A DNA stretch of 64,000 nt from Methyloprofundus sp. (lineage in GTDB: Bacteria; Pseudomonadota; Gammaproteobacteria; Methylococcales; Methylomonadaceae). A program made the translations under genes and the position numbers. Position 1 is the first letter of the stretch. Each line of letters starts with the position of its first letter. The stretch covers positions 1,240,001-1,304,000 of the forward strand of contig AP023240.1 of NCBI GenBank assembly GCA_016592635.1, written 5' to 3'. This document shows, in pieces, positions 18,451-27,867 of this stretch. The notes under the pieces are model-generated. The model worked only from the letters and a program-made list of their open reading frames with translations, did no database searches and was not told the DNA's origin.

Positions 18451-19720
18451 TATTCATACCATTGTTATTAAAAGGTTACTGATAGCAAGTACTGTTATCG
18501 CAATAGTAGTGTCTGTAATAATACTTTATATTGAAATGGAACGCATAGAAAATAATGTTGTTCATATGGCTTATGAAGAATCAAAACAATATATCGATTT
18601 TTATAATCAATACAAACAGAATCAAAATACAAAATCTTTCCAGATATTTCAAAAAGAAATAAAAGATAAACTTCAAAACAGCCACTTTATCATCCTTGAA
18701 TTTTATAATGATAAGCATAATTTATTATTATCATTAGGAACGGTTAATGTTAATGAAATTAGAAATGAACTTATCAAAAAAGATCATAAATTACAGATGG
18801 ATGATAATATCAATTACAAAACTTTTTTTGTCCATAATGCCTTTACAAATGAACTGTACCTAGAAGTTGAAATTCCTTTTAAAAAAAATGAAAGTAAGCT
18901 AAACAATGGATTTTTAAAAGGTATTTATAAGGTTTCTGCAAAAGAAATCAGGAAGATGCTATATGGTGCTATTTTTGTATTAGCTCAATATATCGCAACA
19001 ATTATATTCACTACACTGGTACTTTACCCTATTATTATCCACTTGAATAAAGACTTACTTATCAGTGCTAATAATTTATCACATGCAAATATCACGCTTC
19101 TTAAAGTGCTGGGAGGTGCAATTGCTAAACGTGATAGCGATACTAATACACATAATTATCGGGTGACGATTTATGCAATTTGTCTTGCCCAAGCACTTAA
19201 GCTCGACAAACCGCAAATGAGAGCACTTATTAAAGGTGCTTTTCTGCATGATGTCGGCAAAATCGGTATCAGTGATAACATTCTTTTAAAACCTGAAAAA
19301 CTTGACGATAAAGAGTTTAAAGAAATGCAGCGTCATGTTATTTATGGGGTTGATATTATTAATAATAGTGAGTGGTTAAGTGATGCCGTAGATGTAGTGA
19401 AATTTCATCATGAAAAATTTGATGGTTCAGGCTATTTTAGTCACCTCGTAGGCAAACAAATCCCACTTAATGCCCGAATTTTCGCAATTGTAGATGTATT
19501 TGATGCATTAACTTCTAAACGCCCCTATAAAAAAGCCTTTTCTTATTCTGAATCCATCCAGATCATTAAAAAAAATTCTGGTACTCACTTTGATCCAGAA
19601 CTAATTTATATATTCGAACAAATTTCTGAAGAACTCTATCTTCAATTGTCAGTTATAGAAACAGAGGAAAGCCTCAGTGAAAAGCTTAACATATTAATGG
19701 GAGACTATTTTAATTTTTAA
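18428..19720 (+). CDS. Membrane HD-GYP domain protein (cyclic-di-GMP phosphodiesterase type)
   Basis: About 430 residues. Start uncertain: ATG codons at 18422 and 18428 both lie within the end of the channel gene, and the first hydrophobic segment follows at once (LLIASTVIAIVVSVIILY). A periplasmic sensor of about 150 residues lies between this and a second helix (AIFVLAQYIATIIFTTLVLYP). The catalytic domain has FLHDVGKIGISD (His-Asp pair near 274), HHEKFDGSGY and DVFDALTSKRPYK, all hallmarks of HD-GYP. Such enzymes hydrolyse cyclic-di-GMP to GMP or pGpG. The final motif has all main metal ligands, so activity is plausible. Coupling to the channel gene is seen; a shared function is inference. 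Confidence 0.85.
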   Translation: MKNQLKGNIHTIVIKRLLIASTVIAIVVSVIILYIEMERIENNVVHMAYEESKQYIDFYNQYKQNQNTKSFQIFQKEIKDKLQNSHFIILEFYNDKHNLLLSLGTVNVNEIRNELIKKDHKLQMDDNINYKTFFVHNAFTNELYLEVEIPFKKNESKLNNGFLKGIYKVSAKEIRKMLYGAIFVLAQYIATIIFTTLVLYPIIIHLNKDLLISANNLSHANITLLKVLGGAIAKRDSDTNTHNYRVTIYAICLAQALKLDKPQMRALIKGAFLHDVGKIGISDNILLKPEKLDDKEFKEMQRHVIYGVDIINNSEWLSDAVDVVKFHHEKFDGSGYFSHLVGKQIPLNARIFAIVDVFDALTSKRPYKKAFSYSESIQIIKKNSGTHFDPELIYIFEQISEELYLQLSVIETEESLSEKLNILMGDYFNF

Positions 19721-19968
19721 GTTAGCATCCAGTTAAGTTGATCTGCTGGAAAAATGGCATGATCATCGTGCATTGGATTGTAGCGTCGATAAAGACCTAC
19801 TTTATTAATCGGCTGGGGATATTGATTACTGAAGATATAACCTTCAATACCATCTTTTACATAACCCGCATTTTCAGCAGCATCAATCCCCGTCTGTTCA
19901 GTGGTATAAAAATGATCCAGATTGAGGCTATTGCTCGCGGCACCTCCTTTATAACTCAGGCGATACAA
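19717..19968 (-). pseudogene. Fragment of a DUF5648-type repeat protein
   Basis: Minus-strand frame with LDHFYTTEQTGIDAAENAGY, KDGIEGYIFSNQYP and VGLYRRYNP, the pattern of DUF5648-like repeats (LYRLYN...DHFYTT...GY..EGI.GYV). There is no start signal and the region to its right on the other strand is a pilin remnant, so this is a 3' remnant. Confidence 0.5.
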
Positions 19969-20109
19969 ATATTTCTCGACCCGAATAATTTTGGTCGCAA
20001 TAAAATGCTCATGCTCACACCAAGACCCATTATGGGTGGTATAAATCTATCTTGGACATGCACCAGTAATCTGGAAAAGGATTTAATATCAGGTTTATGT
20101 AAACCAATA
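19963..20109 (+). pseudogene. Pilin C-terminal remnant 1
   Basis: The frame reads IQIFLDPNNFGRNKMLMLTP, then MGGINLSWTCTSNLEKDLI and SGLCKP. This is the disulfide-closed C-terminal region of type IV pilins (W-x-C ... C). Nothing resembling the pilin N-terminal helix is nearby. It closely parallels the second remnant at 20200-20531. Confidence 0.6.
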
Positions 20110-20199
20110 ATCGGTAATCATATCGAAAAAATACCTGACGCTACTTTAAAAAAACGACAAGCTGACACTGCTAAACCAGATTTACGCAACCATTTTTTG

Positions 20200-20531
20200 A
20201 TTAGAAGCAAACTCGTACAAGTAATTCTTGACATAGCAGCTATCAAAATGTGGGTATTAGAGTAGTATTATACGGAAGGGAGCTATCCCAGTTCATTAGA
20301 ATATCTTGGGTACAATGAATCTTCACTTGATACTGGAGATCTGATACAAGCCGTTCACTTATCTAAACAAGGCTCAATACAAATACTTCTGGCTGCTGAT
20401 GATTTTGGTAAAAATAAAACACTCACCCTGATACCTAAACTAACGATGGGGGGGGAGTGAATATGCACTGGACATGTGTAAGCAATCTTGAACGACACCT
20501 GATTTTAGGCATATGTAATCCGGCTCCTTAA
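20200..20531 (+). pseudogene. Pilin remnant 2, amber stop and poly-G frameshift
   Basis: Frame starts inside a pilin-like protein (IRSKLVQVILDIAAIK), hits an in-frame TAG at 20263-20265, continues as YYTEGSYPSSLEYLGY and IQILLAADDFGKNKTLTLIP, then shifts frame at a run of eight G (20448-20455) into MHWTCVSNLERHLI and LGICNPAP. Two lesions and the absent N-terminal helix mark it as dead. Remnant 1 aligns along its whole length, showing an old tandem duplication. Confidence 0.65.
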
Positions 20532-20540
20532 AGGACTAAG

Positions 20541-20699
20541 GGAGCTGGAAATAAATACGCGTCCAAAATATTGGGCAGGGTTTTTGTTCGTATTCAAGGC
20601 GTAGTAACAGGCGCATAGCAGGCTATGTAACTGTTGCTATAACGCAGAAGACGGACAAAAAGACTAGCAATATTGGATGATTATTTGTTTCCATCCCCC
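20541..20699. repeat. ~160-bp palindromic element, family E copy 1
   Basis: The two halves are complementary over nearly the full length with mismatches, around the core ACAGGCGCATAGC-AGG-CTATGTAACTGT. The same core and size occur at 24426-24586. Size, full-length dyad and absence of coding suggest a MITE-like or structured element. Confidence 0.65.
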
Positions 20700-20807
20700 T
20701 AAGTAAGGGAGCATAAATAATCTATTAAGATGTGCAGGTCAAAGTATTTTGAGTTGCCCGTTTTTTATGCCAAAATCTATTACATCTAATAACACTCGGG
20801 AGACACG

Positions 20808-21761
20808 ATGGAGTATAAAGACTATTATAAAATAATGGGAGTCAGTAAAGGAGCGACTCAGGACGAAATTAAACGTGCCTATCGTAAACTGGCACGTAAA
20901 TATCACCCTGATGTGAGTAAGGAAAGCAATGCTGAAGAACGCTTTAAAGAAGTAGGCGAAGCTTATGAAGTGCTCAAAGATCCGGAAAAAAGAACCGCCT
21001 ATGACCAATTAGGTGCTAACTGGAAAGCGGGGCAACAAGGTTTTCAACCCCCACCTGACTGGGATGCTGGTTTTGAATTTCATGGTGGTGGCTTTACGGG
21101 TAAAGAGGCGGGTGGAGCTGATTTTAGTGATTTTTTTGAAAGTCTGTTTGGTCAGCGTACGGGTGGGGCAGGTCAGAGTTCTGCTTACCAGGCGTGTGGT
21201 GAAAATAGTCACGCAAAAGTGTTTATTGACCTGGAAGATGCCTATCAAGGTGCAACGCGTAATCTGAGTCTGCGCGCAACCCAACTGGATCAAAACGGGC
21301 ACCCGCAAATTAAAGAGCGAACACTGTCTGTTAAAATCCCCAAAGGCGTAAAAGCAGGACAAAATATTCGCCTGCAAGGGCAAGGTAGCCCTGGTATCGG
21401 AGGAGGGCGGTCGGGTGATTTATATCTGGAAGTTGAATTTAATCCGCATTCAATTTATAAGGTAGATGGTCGTGATGTGTTACTGGAGCTTCCGATTAGT
21501 CCTTGGGAGGCCGCATTGGGTGGTAAAATACAGGCCCCGACACCAACGGGTAAAGTGGAGCTTAAAATTCCACCTTGTACGTCTAGTGGCAAACGAATGC
21601 GCCTTAAAGGGCGAGGGATTCCGGGAAAATTACCTGGAGATTTTTATGTCGTATTGGAAATTGCTTTACCAGACCAGCTATCCGATAAGGAGAAATCTTT
21701 GTATGAAACCTTACAAAAGGAAGCTAGTCAATTTAATCCACGTATAAAATTGGGAGTTTAA
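20808..21761 (+). CDS. cbpA: DnaJ-family co-chaperone / curved DNA-binding protein
   Basis: 317 residues. J domain at the N-terminus (YKDYYKIMGVSKGATQDEIK) with the HPD motif in KYHPDVSKES, then a Gly/Phe-rich linker (GFQPPPDWDAGFEFHGGGF), then two C-terminal substrate domains (VFIDLEDAYQGATRNLSL, GDLYLEVEF, DVLLELPISPWEAALGG). No zinc-finger repeats, so it is of CbpA rather than DnaJ type. CbpA stimulates DnaK ATPase and also binds curved DNA. GGGAG precedes the start. The stop overlaps the cbpM start, the usual pairing. Confidence 0.93.
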   Translation: MEYKDYYKIMGVSKGATQDEIKRAYRKLARKYHPDVSKESNAEERFKEVGEAYEVLKDPEKRTAYDQLGANWKAGQQGFQPPPDWDAGFEFHGGGFTGKEAGGADFSDFFESLFGQRTGGAGQSSAYQACGENSHAKVFIDLEDAYQGATRNLSLRATQLDQNGHPQIKERTLSVKIPKGVKAGQNIRLQGQGSPGIGGGRSGDLYLEVEFNPHSIYKVDGRDVLLELPISPWEAALGGKIQAPTPTGKVELKIPPCTSSGKRMRLKGRGIPGKLPGDFYVVLEIALPDQLSDKEKSLYETLQKEASQFNPRIKLGV

Positions 21762-22087
21762 TGATGAGTCATCAAAATATAACGACAGTCACCCATGTTA
21801 TCGTAGAAGAGCAACAAGCCATTTCTTTAGCTGAGTTGTGTCGTTGCTGTGGTTTGTCAGCAGAACATGCGCTGGGTATGATTGGTTATGGCGTGATAGA
21901 GCCGCTAAAGCATGACCAGCCTCAAACTCAGTGGCGTTTCTCTGCAAATAGTGTCTTAAGGGTACAGACCGCCACCCGCTTGCAGCATGATCTTGGTGTT
22001 AATTTAGCCGGTGCTGTTCTGGCACTGGAATTACTTGATGAAATAAAAGATTTGCGTCGCCAGGTGCAGGTGCTGCAGCGCAATTAA
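21761..22087 (+). CDS. cbpM: Chaperone modulator CbpM
   Basis: 108 residues, MerR-like fold with SLAELCRCCGLSAEHALGMI then YGVIEPL and a helical C-terminus (LDEIKDLRRQVQVLQRN). CbpM binds the J domain of CbpA and blocks its co-chaperone and DNA-binding activity. The start overlaps the cbpA stop by one base; a second ATG three bases on is equally possible. Confidence 0.88.
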   Translation: MMSHQNITTVTHVIVEEQQAISLAELCRCCGLSAEHALGMIGYGVIEPLKHDQPQTQWRFSANSVLRVQTATRLQHDLGVNLAGAVLALELLDEIKDLRRQVQVLQRN

Positions 22088-22102
22088 GAGCAGGCGTTGT
22101 CA

Positions 22103-22154
22103 TGTACGAAGCGCACTTTGCAAGTGATGCGCTTCGTACCTCAGCACATCCTAC
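22103..22154. repeat. Family A palindrome
   Basis: GTACGAAGCGCACTTTGC and GATGCGCTTCGTACCTCAGC arms, ending in CACATCCTAC. It is followed at once by a family F hairpin. Confidence 0.7.
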
Positions 22155-22163
22155 AGGCTAAAA

Positions 22164-22197
22164 GGAGTGCAAAAACAAGTTTGTGCCTTTGTACTCC
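22164..22197. repeat. Hairpin family F
   Basis: GGAGTGCAAAAACAAG then TTTGTACTCC. The same arms recur at 27184-27241, also directly after a family A element and directly before a MerR-family gene. Confidence 0.55.
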
Positions 22198-22261
22198 GCA
22201 TGTCCAGTTTCCATACTTTGCTATAATCACACTACAATAAACACAGAATAATGTATTAAAA

Positions 22262-22660
22262 ATGCCGCTAACCATAGGTAAATTAGCCAGACAAGCCAAT
22301 GTCACCATTGAAACCATCCGTTATTATCAACGCAAAGGTTTATTGGTGGAACCCGATAAACCAGCAACAGGTTACCGGCATTATCCAACTGCAGCCATTT
22401 CTCGACTTCGCTTTATAAAACGTGCTCAGCAAGCGGGTTTTACTTTAAAAGAAATTTTAGAATTATTGTCACTGGATAATGAACACTGCCAAGATGTACA
22501 AAAACTGGCCGAGCAAAAACTCCAGCAAATTGATAACCAGTTAAATGATCTAAAGGCACTGCGTAATGCCCTTGATGATCTGGTTAAAGGTTGTCAACAC
22601 GATCAATCCACTCAGCACTGCTCCCTCATTGATGCGCTTTCTAATCAGGTAGACTCTTAA
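22262..22660 (+). CDS. merR: Mercuric resistance regulator MerR
   Basis: 132 residues with the MerR N-terminal helix-turn-helix (TIGKLARQANVTIETIRYYQRKGLL) and dimerisation helix. Cysteines at 76, 111 and 120 have the same spacing (35 and 9) as Cys 82, 117 and 126 of Tn501 MerR, the trigonal Hg(II) site, so mercury is the likely inducer. The protein sits at promoters with over-long spacers and twists them open when metal is bound. Two such promoters follow (22695 and 24375). It is transcribed in the same direction as its targets rather than divergently. Confidence 0.9.
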   Translation: MPLTIGKLARQANVTIETIRYYQRKGLLVEPDKPATGYRHYPTAAISRLRFIKRAQQAGFTLKEILELLSLDNEHCQDVQKLAEQKLQQIDNQLNDLKALRNALDDLVKGCQHDQSTQHCSLIDALSNQVDS

Positions 22661-22694
22661 TTCTGATTATTCCGAAAAAACTATAAAATTTCTC

Positions 22695-22726
22695 TTGACC
22701 CTGTTCTTATAAACAGGGGTTATGCT
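22695..22726 (+). promoter_or_regulatory. MerR-type promoter/operator 1
   Basis: TTGACC (22695-22700) and TATGCT (22721-22726) are separated by 20 bases that hold the dyad CCCTGTT-CTTATA-AACAGGG (22699-22718). A long spacer filled by a dyad is the signature of MerR-activated promoters. The next start codon follows 18 bases after the -10. Confidence 0.75.
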
Positions 22727-22744
22727 CTTAATTAAAGGCGATTG

Positions 22745-23209
22745 ATGTTTGGCAATAATGCCTTAATGGGAATAGAGATTAAAGTATCTTGCCCTGAAGG
22801 CATTGCTCATTTAAAAATACTGGATAAAGTTAATCGGAATTCACTGATCCATCACCTCGAAGAAAAAGGCTATCAAATAATGAAAGTGGAAAAACAAACG
22901 ACAATAAGCAACAGGTTGCATACACTCACACAATATTTGTCAATTGAAAAGCTAGGTCAATCCATAGACCAGGATAAATTAAAGGATTGGCTGGTATATG
23001 CTAAGCAACGTGATATTGTCTTGTGCGCGCTTAAAATGGCTGCCATTGTTGGTACAATACTCATGCTGATTAATCACGGGGAAGAACTTTTTTTCTCTGG
23101 GTTGACTACTTTGGACTGGGTACAAATTGGCTTAACCTATCTCGTTCCATACAGCGTTTCAACCTATTCTTCGGTTGAAACAGCGAGAAGACATCATGAA
23201 CAACAGTAA
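22745..23209 (+). CDS. NrtS-like small membrane protein with half an HMA domain
   Basis: Start at ATG 22745 with AAAGG upstream; 154 residues. The first 45 residues (IEIKVSCPEGIAHL, LEEKGYQIMKVEKQT) align with the second half of the HMA domain of the MerA encoded at 25355 ([30 protein letters not shown]) but lack the GMTCxxC metal loop. The C-terminal 75 residues form two helices around LINHGEELFFSG and end LTYLVPYSVSTYSSV, the pattern of NrtS nitrate/nitrite transporter-like proteins. Expression should be mercury-induced from the adjacent MerR promoter. It overlaps the next gene by 14 bases. Its substrate in this context is unknown. Confidence 0.7.
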   Translation: MFGNNALMGIEIKVSCPEGIAHLKILDKVNRNSLIHHLEEKGYQIMKVEKQTTISNRLHTLTQYLSIEKLGQSIDQDKLKDWLVYAKQRDIVLCALKMAAIVGTILMLINHGEELFFSGLTTLDWVQIGLTYLVPYSVSTYSSVETARRHHEQQ

Positions 23210-24338
23210 AATTAAGCGCTTTGGTAGTAGTTGCAAGTTTTGTAACTGTTTGCTCAATGCCGCAAATGGCCCCTCTGTTTTTTGTTCCTGTCAGTATTGC
23301 ATTCAATTCCGTTCAAAAGCAAGTAAAGAGATAGCCACTGCTGATATCTTAAGCTTTCTGTCCCATCAAAAAACGTTATTGCTTAATCTGGCATTAGTGC
23401 TTCTGGTCTGGGGACTCTGGTTTGTTTATACTCATCCGGATTCACTCTCTATTTTGCAACAAAACTGGCCGATTACTTTAACCATGACCCTGGGGTCTTT
23501 TATTGCTGGTGCAACTAGCGAGGGCGGTGGTGCCATCGCATTTCCTATCTTTACCAAAGTATTACATATTCAACCGCAGGATGCCAAGGTATTCTCATTG
23601 GCCATACAAAGCATTGGCATGACAGCGGCTACGTTAACCATTATAGTGATGCGCATAAATGTGTCATGGCACTTTATTTTATGGGCAAGTCTAGGGGGAT
23701 TATTTGGCGTTTACATAGGATCGGTGATGATTGCGCAGTTGCTCTCACCTGGCTTATTAAAAATGCTCTTTACCGCCATGATTGTCAGCTTTGCAATAGC
23801 GCTGTTGATACTTAACTGGCGGCAACGAGCTTATAATCATCATTTACCCATTTTATACTGGCGAGAAAAAATGCTGATTGTATTCTCGGGATTTGTGGGT
23901 GGCATCATGACGGGGCTGGTTGGCAACGGTATCGATATTATTTGTTTTTCAGTCATGGTGCTGTTGTTTAGATTACCTGAAAAAGTGTCAACCCCTACCT
24001 CAGTGGTATTGATGGCTTTTAATGCAATGGCTGGCTTTGCTATACAGCTTTTTGTTATCGGTGGATTTACAGCAAAAGTTGAAACCTACTGGCTGGCTGC
24101 AATTCCTGTTGTCGTGATAGGCGCACCTCTAGGGGCGTATATCTGCACGCATATGAGTAATAAGCTTATTGTTGTCACGCTCTTGGCGTTAATTTTTGTG
24201 GAATTGTTTAGTTCACTGTATTTAATCCCCTTAACAACCGATATTGTGGTGATTAGTCTGGCCGTATTTTCAACATTTTCATTGCTATATTGTCGGATGT
24301 CAGCCATCACAAAATATATTCCACTGAGGCAGACTTAA
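23196..24338 (+). CDS. TauE/SafE-family permease with N-terminal Cys cluster
   Basis: 380 residues from ATG 23196, which lies inside the end of the previous gene. The N-terminus has CKFCNCLL and CSCQYC, a zinc-ribbon-like cluster of six Cys that is unusual for the family. Eight or so membrane helices follow with the family glycine-rich turns (GSFIAGATSEGGGAIAFP; GFVGGIMTGLVGNGIDI). TauE/SafE proteins move small anions such as sulfite or sulfonates. Position behind a MerR-type promoter and an NrtS-like gene suggests induction by mercury; the transported species and the role of the Cys cluster are open. Confidence 0.75.
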   Translation: MNNSKIKRFGSSCKFCNCLLNAANGPSVFCSCQYCIQFRSKASKEIATADILSFLSHQKTLLLNLALVLLVWGLWFVYTHPDSLSILQQNWPITLTMTLGSFIAGATSEGGGAIAFPIFTKVLHIQPQDAKVFSLAIQSIGMTAATLTIIVMRINVSWHFILWASLGGLFGVYIGSVMIAQLLSPGLLKMLFTAMIVSFAIALLILNWRQRAYNHHLPILYWREKMLIVFSGFVGGIMTGLVGNGIDIICFSVMVLLFRLPEKVSTPTSVVLMAFNAMAGFAIQLFVIGGFTAKVETYWLAAIPVVVIGAPLGAYICTHMSNKLIVVTLLALIFVELFSSLYLIPLTTDIVVISLAVFSTFSLLYCRMSAITKYIPLRQT

Positions 24339-24374
24339 TTAACTGTAAAAAATGATTTAAAAGCAAACTTTCTC

Positions 24375-24406
24375 TTGACTGTGTTCTATAGAACAGGGTT
24401 TAGAAT
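24375..24406 (+). promoter_or_regulatory. MerR-type promoter/operator 2
   Basis: TTGACT (24375-24380) and TAGAAT (24401-24406) flank 20 bases with the perfect dyad TGTTCTATAGAACA (24382-24395). The bases TCTCTTGAC preceding the dyad are identical to those of promoter 1 at 22691. It should drive merTPA across the palindromic element that follows. Confidence 0.78.
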
Positions 24407-24425
24407 TAACCTGAACTTACGAAAT

Positions 24426-24586
24426 ATACTTCGCGCGGTCACGGATGCGGATTTTATAGCTAGGTGTTTTAGCTTGAGAGCAAGGCGCAGAAACAGGCGC
24501 ATAGCAGGCTATGTAACTGTTTCTGCAACGCCGCTATCGAGCAAAAACAGCCGATAGAAAACCGTAGTCGTGGCCGTGCGAAGTAT
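24426..24586. repeat. ~160-bp palindromic element, family E copy 2
   Basis: Arms ATACTTCGCGCGGTCACG and CGTGGCCGTGCGAAGTAT begin a dyad that continues to the core GCAGAAACAGGCGCATAGC / GCTATG..CTGTTTCTGC. The core is shared with 20541-20699. The element lies in the leader between the MerR-type promoter and merT. Confidence 0.7.
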
Positions 24587-24643
24587 AAGTATTGACTTGC
24601 TTTTACAGAGTCTACAAAAAACTTTTTCTTTAGGAGAATAAAA

Positions 24644-25006
24644 ATGACACAAGAACAAACCACCCCAAAAACAACACCCTGGCTGGGTATCGGTGCTGTA
24701 CTTGCAGCGATCGGTGCATCAGCTTGCTGTGTCGGCCCTTTACTACTGTTATCTTTAGGTGTAGGCGGAGCCTGGATGAGCACCTTAACGTCAATGACAG
24801 CGGTAAGGCCTATCTTTTTTGCACTCACCTTACTGTTTATCTGGTTGGGGTTTATGAAGCTGTATTTTCCCGAACAGGATTGCAATGAGGGTGATATTTG
24901 CACATCAATCAAAGTACAACGCAATCAAAAAATCATTTTCTGGATTGGCTCAATCGCTATTTTATTGTTATTGAGCTTTCCCTGGTTTGCCCCATATTTT
25001 ATGTAA
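24644..25006 (+). CDS. merT: Mercuric transport protein MerT
   Basis: 120 residues, three membrane helices. The first has the Cys pair in IGASACCVGPLLLLSLG, which takes Hg(II) from MerP; the loop between helices two and three carries a second pair region (DCNEGDIC). AGGAG precedes the start. It imports Hg(II) into the cytoplasm for reduction by MerA. It lies 12 bases before merP. Confidence 0.93.
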   Translation: MTQEQTTPKTTPWLGIGAVLAAIGASACCVGPLLLLSLGVGGAWMSTLTSMTAVRPIFFALTLLFIWLGFMKLYFPEQDCNEGDICTSIKVQRNQKIIFWIGSIAILLLLSFPWFAPYFM

Positions 25007-25018
25007 CGGAGAAAAGAC

Positions 25019-25342
25019 ATGAAACAGATTAAAATTTTATTACTCACATTCAGTTTATTATCAGGTTTTGTTGCGCTACAAACAGCTCAGGCTAAGCCTT
25101 CAGAACAGACACAGAATAGCAGTCAAACGGTGATGCTTGATGTGCAAAATATGACATGCGCTATGTGTCCCATTACTGTTAAAGCGGCATTAAAGAAAGT
25201 GGATGGGGTGCAGAGTGCCAAAGTGGACTTTGATAGTAAAACAGCAAATGTGACATTTAACCCTAAAAAAACCAATATAGAAGCTTTGATTAAATCGACC
25301 ACCAATGTGGGGTACCCTTCCTCGCTGCGTACTGACAAATAA
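25019..25342 (+). CDS. merP: Periplasmic mercury-binding protein MerP
   Basis: 107 residues with a signal peptide ending near LQTAQA and an HMA fold with the metal motif NMTCAMCPITVK, followed by VDGVQSAKVDFDSKTANV. MerP binds Hg(II) in the periplasm and passes it to MerT. About 15 residues longer than usual, because of a Ser/Gln-rich linker after the signal peptide. Confidence 0.93.
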   Translation: MKQIKILLLTFSLLSGFVALQTAQAKPSEQTQNSSQTVMLDVQNMTCAMCPITVKAALKKVDGVQSAKVDFDSKTANVTFNPKKTNIEALIKSTTNVGYPSSLRTDK

Positions 25343-27031
<1,689 letters not shown>

Positions 27032-27073
27032 CCAGAAGAATAAGGGTTGAGGATTAAATAAAACCCGAAACCT

Positions 27074-27140
27074 GTAGGATGTGCTGAGGAACGAAGCGCA
27101 TCACACACAATGGTGCGCTTCGTTCCTCAGCACACTCTAC
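27074..27140. repeat. Family A palindrome
   Basis: GTAGGATGTGCTGAGGAACG...GCGCATC and GGTGCGCTTCGTTCCTCAGC...CTAC. It is preceded by AATAAAACCCGAAACCT, a leader also seen before the copy at 30194. Confidence 0.78.
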
Positions 27141-27183
27141 AGAGTATATGGTTTCGAATATTAATAAATCCTAGTTTCGAAGA

Positions 27184-27241
27184 GGAGTGCAAAAACAAGT
27201 TTTTGCTGTTAGAAAAGTGCAAAAACCTGTTTTTGTACTCC
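27184..27241. repeat. Hairpin family F, with internal duplication
   Basis: GGAGTGCAAAAACAAGTTTT, then a second GTGCAAAAAC and GTTTTTGTACTCC, so the arm is duplicated relative to 22164-22197. Confidence 0.5.
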
Positions 27242-27290
27242 GAACGGCTCTTGATAAATCGTTGCTTAGGTCATTTAAAGGGAGAGTCAT

Positions 27291-27668
27291 GTGAACCAGG
27301 GACTTAAAGAAGATAATTTATTCAGGCTTTCCATATTAGCTGAAAAAACGGGTATCAGCGTACATTGCATTCGAACCTATGTGGATCAGGGTTTGATTCA
27401 GGTGAGTGATAGAACGGACGGCGGCTTGCTACTGTTTAATGAAATAGCGGTTGAACGTTTACGGTTTATTAAAACAGCGCGAGAGGCAGGCGTGCCCTTG
27501 GCGAAAATAAGCGGCTTATTGGCAGCCAGTGATAGTGGAAATATTGAACAAACTAATACCAGTATGTCTGAACTGAATCAATATATAGACGATACCCGTA
27601 GTAAAGTGAGTGTGTTTGAACAAAGCTTACTCACCTTCAAAAAAGTGGATAACTTGATAGCGAGGTAA
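27291..27668 (+). CDS. merD: MerD-like MerR-family co-regulator
   Basis: 125 residues from GTG 27291 (GGGAG upstream). N-terminal MerR-type helix-turn-helix RLSILAEKTGISVHCIRTYV then DGGLLLFNEIAVERLRFIKTAREAGVPLAKI, close in pattern to MerD (VSVHIVRDYLLRGL ... LFDDAALQRLCFVRAAFEAG). It lacks the three Hg-binding Cys of MerR. MerD antagonises MerR at the mer promoter to switch the operon off. Position at the end of the mer cluster agrees. It could also be a generic MerR-family protein. Confidence 0.7.
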   Translation: MNQGLKEDNLFRLSILAEKTGISVHCIRTYVDQGLIQVSDRTDGGLLLFNEIAVERLRFIKTAREAGVPLAKISGLLAASDSGNIEQTNTSMSELNQYIDDTRSKVSVFEQSLLTFKKVDNLIAR

Positions 27669-27824
27669 CACAATGAAAGAAAAAACCAAACAAATAAGCA
27701 GTAATTTCCGGGGGTACAAGGAAAGTGCCCATACCTGCTAAGCCTGCTATTATGACTAAAATGACACGGTGATATATTTGGGTAGTCAATTTAGCTTAAT
27801 TTCTGAAAGTCTATAGCGTAACAT

Positions 27825-27867
27825 TTATAAACCTAAAGTTTATGCTTTATAAACTTCAGGTTTATAA
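27825..27867. repeat. Long AT-rich inverted repeat
   Basis: TTATAAACCTAAAGTTTAT (27825-27843) and ATAAACTTCAGGTTTATAA (27849-27867) match at 18 of 19 positions around a 5-base loop. A 12-base palindrome TCACTATAGTGA follows 20 bases later. They lie upstream of the carbonic anhydrase gene and could be an operator or a hairpin. Nothing else is seen in the gap 27669-27988. Confidence 0.45.

Noticed and set aside
19738..20265. 175-codon plus-strand frame as one real gene
   Set aside because: Its first 75 codons are antisense to a DUF5648-type fragment and the rest are two pilin pieces; there is no ribosome binding site.
24592..24620. TTGACT just after the palindromic element as a second merT promoter
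   Set aside because: No convincing -10 lies at a normal distance, and a good MerR-type promoter is present upstream.
27673..27741. Short frame after merD (MKEKTKQISSNFRGYKESAH...) considered as merE
   Set aside because: It lacks the CPCH motif and membrane helices of MerE and stops after 22 codons.
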